A stretch of DNA of 36,113 nt from Gammaproteobacteria bacterium (GTDB lineage: Bacteria > Pseudomonadota > Gammaproteobacteria > UBA6429 > Thiohalophilaceae): assembly GCA_030148325.1 (NCBI GenBank), contig JASBTR010000066.1, positions 1 through 36,113 of the forward strand. Reading direction: 5' to 3'. Shown one piece after another: positions 32,004 through 36,113 of the stretch. The notes under the pieces were generated by a model. That model was given only the letters and a program-made list of their open reading frames with translations. It had not been told where the DNA came from and ran no database searches. Positions within the stretch are counted from its first letter, which is position 1. Every line of letters begins with the position of its first letter. A program made the translations under genes and the position numbers.

Positions 32004-33251
32004 TCAGCAGCCTTTCTCATCCAGCACATGCGACACCAGTCCGTCCGCCAGCTTGGGCTCAAACCAGGTGGACTTGGGCGGCATCACTTCATTGGCGTCG
32101 GCCACGGCCATCAGATCATCCAGCACGGTAGGATGCAGGGAAAAGGCTACTGCCATCTCACCCGAGTTTACCCGTTTCTCCAGTTCGCCCAGACCACGGA
32201 TACCACCGACAAAATCAATGCGTTTATCAACACGCGGATTGTCGATACCCAGTAGCGGGCTGATCAGATTATTCTGTAACAGGCTGACATCCAGTCGCCC
32301 AACCGGGTCATCACTGGCCGGCACCAGTTCTGGTTTGATTTTCAGACGATACCAGTTCCCGCCCAGATACATGCCAAACTCCTGCGTGCTTGCCGGTGAA
32401 ACCGCTTCCGCAGTTTTTTCCACGCTGAAGTTTTTTTCCACCGCTGCGAGAAAATCCGCCTCACTCATGCCATTCAGATCTTTCACCACCCGGTTGTAAT
32501 CCAGAATTTTCATCTGATTGTCAGGGAAGATTACAGAGAGAAAATAATCTGATGCCGTGCTTGCCTGACCAGCCTCCCGACGCATGGCGGCTACCCGGGA
32601 ACCTGCGGCAGAACGGTGGTGACCATCGGCGATATACAGACAGTCCATCGCATCAAAGGTATCTGTCAGGGTCTGAATATCATCAGCATCATTAACTACC
32701 CACAGGGTGTGCTGCACACCATCATCGGCCTGCAGATCATATTCCGGCGTACCGGCGGTCACCTTTGTAACCACCTCATCAACCTTATCGTTATGACGAT
32801 AGGTAAGAAAGACCGGCCCCGTCTGTGCATTCAGGGCATCGATCTGACGCACCCGATCATCTTCTTTCTCCGGGCGGGTGAATTCATGCTTGCGAATCCG
32901 GTTGCTGTCATAATCGGCCACCGAGGCCACCGCCACCAGCCCGGTCTGTACATGCTCGCCCATAACCAGTCGATAAATGTAATAACAGGGTGAATCTTCA
33001 CGGAACAGAATGTTCTCTTTTATCAGACGTTGCAGATTTTCCGTCCCCTGAGCATAGACTTCAGGCGCAAAAGGGTCGGTACCCTCCGGCAAATCAATTT
33101 CCGGCCTGGAAATGTGCAGGAAACTGTGAGGACGGCTATCGGCCCGGGCACGGGCTTCTTCCGTATTCAGCACATCATAGGGCGGAGCGATAACATCAGC
33201 CACATGTTCCGGAACAGGGCGCAGAGCGGCAAAGGGACGAATCAACGACAT
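32004..33251 (-). CDS. DUF1015 family protein
   Basis: This 415-residue cytosolic protein belongs to DUF1015, conserved in many bacteria and of unknown biochemistry. It starts with the typical IRPFAALRPVPEHVADVIAP, followed by PYDVLNTEEARA. It also has the family hallmark LYIADGHHRSAAG near residues 215-227 and the motif GPVFLTYRH. The His pair in ADGHHR suggests a metal or phosphate site. The start at 33251 was chosen because AAGGAAAC precedes it and residue 1 matches the family N-terminus; a longer frame to 33308 is unlikely. It is monocistronic and divergent from the cyclase. Confidence 0.9.
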   Translation of the reverse strand: MSLIRPFAALRPVPEHVADVIAPPYDVLNTEEARARADSRPHSFLHISRPEIDLPEGTDPFAPEVYAQGTENLQRLIKENILFREDSPCYYIYRLVMGEHVQTGLVAVASVADYDSNRIRKHEFTRPEKEDDRVRQIDALNAQTGPVFLTYRHNDKVDEVVTKVTAGTPEYDLQADDGVQHTLWVVNDADDIQTLTDTFDAMDCLYIADGHHRSAAGSRVAAMRREAGQASTASDYFLSVIFPDNQMKILDYNRVVKDLNGMSEADFLAAVEKNFSVEKTAEAVSPASTQEFGMYLGGNWYRLKIKPELVPASDDPVGRLDVSLLQNNLISPLLGIDNPRVDKRIDFVGGIRGLGELEKRVNSGEMAVAFSLHPTVLDDLMAVADANEVMPPKSTWFEPKLADGLVSHVLDEKGC

Positions 33252-33420
33252 AGCAGTTTCCTTGAGAATTAGCGAACCGCGGCATTGTATACGATGGCGG
33301 TGCTGCAAAACAGCGCCGAGAGTGGAAAAATCGCGCCTCGTCCAGCCTCGCCCCGGCAGCTGAAAAGCCGACAGCCATCACAATCCAGCAATATTACCGC
33401 CTAAGGTGGTGCTTTAGCAG

Positions 33421-33426
33421 TATAAT
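33421..33426 (+). promoter_or_regulatory. -10 box abutting the cyclase start codon
   Basis: TATAAT ends 6 bp before the ATG at 33433. Transcription from it would begin at or next to the ATG. No Shine-Dalgarno fits upstream, so a leaderless mRNA is possible. No clear -35 was seen. Confidence 0.4.
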
Positions 33427-33432
33427 TGCAGG

Positions 33433-34968
33433 ATGCTGAATAAAGGTAACAAAAAAGGAAAACCCGGCAAACTGGCCGATATCACCATCAACCAGTCGCG
33501 CAGCATTGGCCGCCTGCGACTGCCGGAATATTTCCCCATCGCCTACAAGCTGGCGCTGCTGTTTACCCTGCTAATCAGCCTCGGCATGGCCACCCTGGGA
33601 CTGGTGGTGGTCAATAAACAGACCAGCCTGCTGCAAAAACAGATGAACCACTTCGGCCAGACCGTGGTCACCCAACTGGCCGAATCCGCCAAGGAGCCCG
33701 TGCTGTCTGATGATATTCTCGGACTCATGATCATTAGTAACAACCTCGGCAATAATGACAATATTCTTGGCACCCTTATCTACGCTGAAAACGGCAAGGT
33801 GTTAGCCTCCGCCGGTATCGCCCCAACAGAAGGCATTCTCAGTCTCTATTCACGCTCGGAAGAATTCAGTCCCTCAAACTACAAATCCAACTGGACAGCC
33901 AGAGATGACAAGGGCCACGCCCTCGACGTGGTGTCTTTCATTACCCCCATTCGTTACCAGGATGTGATTGCCGGCCATGCCGTTGTTTCCTTCAGCCGCA
34001 AACTGATGAACGAAGCCATCGATAACACTATCACTACCATTAGCAGCGCCACGCTGATCATGATCCTGCTCGGCATCATTATCGCTTTCATTACCGGGAA
34101 ATGGATCTCCCGTCCCATTCATACTTTGATGGATGCCAGTCGCGCCATTGGCGAAGGTGATTATGATTACCGTATCGAAGATCGGCGCAATGATGAAATC
34201 GGTTATCTCACCGAAGCCTTCAACAACATGGCCAGCGACCTGCTGGAAAAATCACAGGTGGAAAATGCTTTCTCACGTTTTGTCTCACCGAACATCGCCA
34301 AACAAATTATGGATAACCTCGACCATGTCAAGCTGGGCGGAAAACATGTCGAAGCGACCGTACTGTTTGCCGACATTGTCGGTTTCACCCGCCTGTCAGA
34401 AAACCTGCCCGCCACCGAAGTGGCAGAACTGCTGAATGAATACTTCGGCTACATCGCTACAGTCAGCCACCTTCATCACGGTACTATCGACAAATATATG
34501 GGAGATTGCGTGATGCTGGTATTCGGTGTACCGGAACACGATCCCGATCACAAATACAATGCTGTGTCCTGCGCCCTGATGATCCAGGCACTGGTTGAAC
34601 AACTCAACCACAAACGACAACAGGAGGGGAAATTTTCGGTGCGTTTTCGCATTGGCATCAACTCCGGTGAAATGCTGGCCGGCAATCTTGGCTCCAGCCA
34701 GCGTATGCAATATACCGTTGTCGGTGATTCGGTCAATCTGGCCTCGCGCCTGCACACCGCCGCCGAAGAAGGCCAGATCATTATCACTGAAACATTGTAT
34801 CGCGATGACAGTATTCGCGAGCGCATCCAGGCCGACTTCTATCAGCAGGTGCATCTACGCGGCATTGCCAGACCGGTTTCTACCTATATCGTGCGTCACC
34901 TTCAGGGTAGCCGGCAGGATATGCTAAAAACCGTCAATCGCATCCTTTCCCGAAAATACGTGGCATGA
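33433..34968 (+). CDS. Membrane adenylate cyclase with periplasmic sensor and HAMP (class III)
   Basis: This is a 511-residue inner-membrane protein. Transmembrane helix 1 lies near 38-62, a periplasmic sensor region of about 130 residues follows, then transmembrane helix 2 near 197-221, HAMP at about 222-272, and a class III cyclase domain at 300-480. The metal-binding Asp are 314 (LFADIVGFTRL) and 358 (KYMGDCVML). Lys354 and the Thr in QYTVVGDSVNLASRL are the residues that favour ATP, so cAMP is the expected product. It resembles CyaB of Pseudomonas only in catalytic domain type, since the membrane part differs. Its stop overlaps the lipoprotein start (ATGA at 34965). Confidence 0.9.
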   Translation: MLNKGNKKGKPGKLADITINQSRSIGRLRLPEYFPIAYKLALLFTLLISLGMATLGLVVVNKQTSLLQKQMNHFGQTVVTQLAESAKEPVLSDDILGLMIISNNLGNNDNILGTLIYAENGKVLASAGIAPTEGILSLYSRSEEFSPSNYKSNWTARDDKGHALDVVSFITPIRYQDVIAGHAVVSFSRKLMNEAIDNTITTISSATLIMILLGIIIAFITGKWISRPIHTLMDASRAIGEGDYDYRIEDRRNDEIGYLTEAFNNMASDLLEKSQVENAFSRFVSPNIAKQIMDNLDHVKLGGKHVEATVLFADIVGFTRLSENLPATEVAELLNEYFGYIATVSHLHHGTIDKYMGDCVMLVFGVPEHDPDHKYNAVSCALMIQALVEQLNHKRQQEGKFSVRFRIGINSGEMLAGNLGSSQRMQYTVVGDSVNLASRLHTAAEEGQIIITETLYRDDSIRERIQADFYQQVHLRGIARPVSTYIVRHLQGSRQDMLKTVNRILSRKYVA

Positions 34969-36038
34969 GCAACCTGAAAAAGCTCCTGTTCTTAATAAGC
35001 TTCAGTCTTCTTGGCGGCTGTAGCTTTCTGCAGTCCTTTCACACCCAGTCAGCCGACTATGTTGACGTTTTAATTCAGGAAAAACACTACGCCAGGGCGC
35101 AGAAGGTCCTGCAACATATCAGCCCCGAGCAGCCCGACTATGCCGCGTTAATGGCGCAGAAAAAACGCCTGCAAAAGCTGATCAATAAACTGGAAACAAA
35201 CACGCTGGCGCAGGTACAGAAATCACGAAAACAAAATAAATGGCAGCAGGCATTGCAAACCCTGCACAGCGCCCGCGCAAAGCTGCCGGAAAGCCGGATA
35301 CTGCGCAAAGCCGAACAGAATTTCCTCGCCGCCCGCAATAAACGCATCAATGAGCTAAACATGAAAATTGATATTCACAAGGGCATCTGGCTCAGGGATG
35401 CTGAACCCCTGCTCGATGCGGTTGTCCGCACCCAGCCCGACAACTATGAGCGTCAGCAACAACAGCAACAGTTTAAACAGGAAAAGGCTCGGACCTTAAA
35501 AAATCTGGCTCGCTGCGCCCGCGAGGCCATGGATGAAGAACTTTTTGAACTGGGCCGCCGCTGCCTTGAACTGGTCAACAAAATCGACAGAGAAAAAAAG
35601 TACGCTGAAAGTCTGAAACAGACAAAGGCGAAATTGCAACGACACGATCTTGTCTGGCGCCAAAAGCAGATCAGGATTAGTGATGAACTGCTCAAGGAAC
35701 TGAAACAGGGCTACAGCCACGACAACCTGCTGCGCGCCAGCCGTCATTTACAAAAGCTATCCAGCCACAGGCAAGGCGCTGAGGAAAAACAGTACAGCAA
35801 GATGCTCAAACAGGAACTCGACAAGGGCATCGCCCAGAACATGGACGCCGGACGCCAGCTCTACAGCGCAGGGAAAGTTACCGAAGCTCTAAGCATCTGG
35901 ACAAGCCTGCGTCAGATCACACCCGACAACGAAGCACTGGAAGCGCATATCAGCCGAGCACAACGCGTTCTGAAAAAACTGGAACAGCTGGGGAAACAGC
36001 AACCAGCCAGTGTCAATAGATCACCCTCTGCACAGTAG
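34965..36038 (+). CDS. Lipoprotein with helical repeat (TPR-like) coiled region
   Basis: This is a 357-residue exported lipoprotein. The signal ends in LLGGC with the lipidated Cys at 19 (next residue Ser, predicting the outer membrane). The rest is almost all alpha-helix, rich in K, Q, L and E, with TPR-like pairs such as YVDVLIQEKHYARAQKVLQ near residues 32-50 and AGKVTEALSIWTSLRQITP near 306-325. A QQQQQQ run lies near 165. No enzymatic motif is seen. It is translationally coupled to the cyclase, so it may be a scaffold or a partner for the cyclase's periplasmic sensor. I do not recognise a named family. It ends 75 bp before the window edge, and that tail holds nothing recognisable. Confidence 0.8.
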   Translation: MSNLKKLLFLISFSLLGGCSFLQSFHTQSADYVDVLIQEKHYARAQKVLQHISPEQPDYAALMAQKKRLQKLINKLETNTLAQVQKSRKQNKWQQALQTLHSARAKLPESRILRKAEQNFLAARNKRINELNMKIDIHKGIWLRDAEPLLDAVVRTQPDNYERQQQQQQFKQEKARTLKNLARCAREAMDEELFELGRRCLELVNKIDREKKYAESLKQTKAKLQRHDLVWRQKQIRISDELLKELKQGYSHDNLLRASRHLQKLSSHRQGAEEKQYSKMLKQELDKGIAQNMDAGRQLYSAGKVTEALSIWTSLRQITPDNEALEAHISRAQRVLKKLEQLGKQQPASVNRSPSAQ

Positions 36039-36113
36039 GTTCAGATTGCTCAAAGAATTCGTAGTGGTTAAATGCTTTTGATGCGCCTTTGCATCTTAAC
36101 ACTGAGTTATCCC

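Overview
The window looks like a chromosomal segment of a gammaproteobacterium, probably a free-living autotrophic or sulfur-oxidising type. This is inferred from the gene set: PpsA/PpsR, EF-P with a beta-lysine modification module, HtpG, Hsp15, YcgL, BolA, a DsrE2 sulfur-trafficking protein, RegB/RegA redox signalling, and FimW/FimX/CyaB type IV pilus signalling. No rRNA, tRNA, phage or CRISPR array was recognised. No intact transposase gene is present, although intergenic palindromic repeats are abundant.

Layout. 1-2.9 kb: molybdenum-cofactor genes mobA-mobB and moeA. 3.1-5.5 kb (minus strand): thioredoxin-like protein, a Nudix hydrolase overlapping an Hsp15 (S4) gene, and an uncharacterised lipoprotein. 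5.7-9.0 kb: an unknown helical protein, YcgL, DsrE2, BolA, an IscR-like Rrf2 regulator without its Fe-S cysteines, and a DUF3301 protein. 9.1-10.3 kb: a nested palindromic repeat composite, then a lamin-tail protein with a PEP-CTERM-type (VPxPA) anchor. 10.4-16.8 kb: htpG, the divergent ppsR/ppsA pair, a 49-residue membrane ORF and a two-domain sulfurtransferase.

16.8-20.8 kb: a redox/metal locus. A methionine- and cysteine-rich outer-membrane protein, a haem c lipoprotein and a TlpA-type thioredoxin form a tight minus-strand operon. It diverges from regB-regA, and a 32-bp imperfect palindrome sits between the two. 21.0-24.0 kb: an S24 (LexA/UmuD-type) peptidase with no DNA-binding domain, paired with a Mut7-C ribonuclease-like gene, then sco1, a PCu(A)C copper chaperone and psd. 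24.1-27.4 kb: a hypothetical gene and the EF-P module (epmA, efp, epmB). 27.7-36.0 kb: fimW-like and fimX-like c-di-GMP effectors, a DUF1015 gene, and a membrane adenylate cyclase overlapping a lipoprotein gene.

How the parts may work together. The RegBA locus and the Sco1/PCu(A)C pair both point to copper handling and respiratory oxidase assembly. FimW, FimX and CyaB are all second-messenger components that in Pseudomonas control type IV pili. At least six families of intergenic palindromes (REP- or MITE-like) separate the operons. One is a perfect 117-bp duplicate 9.2 kb apart, and two other elements also occur twice. The most promising material for new biology is the Met/Cys-rich outer-membrane operon with its shared operator, the headless LexA/Mut7-C pair, the cysteine-less IscR paralogue, and the cyclase-lipoprotein pair.
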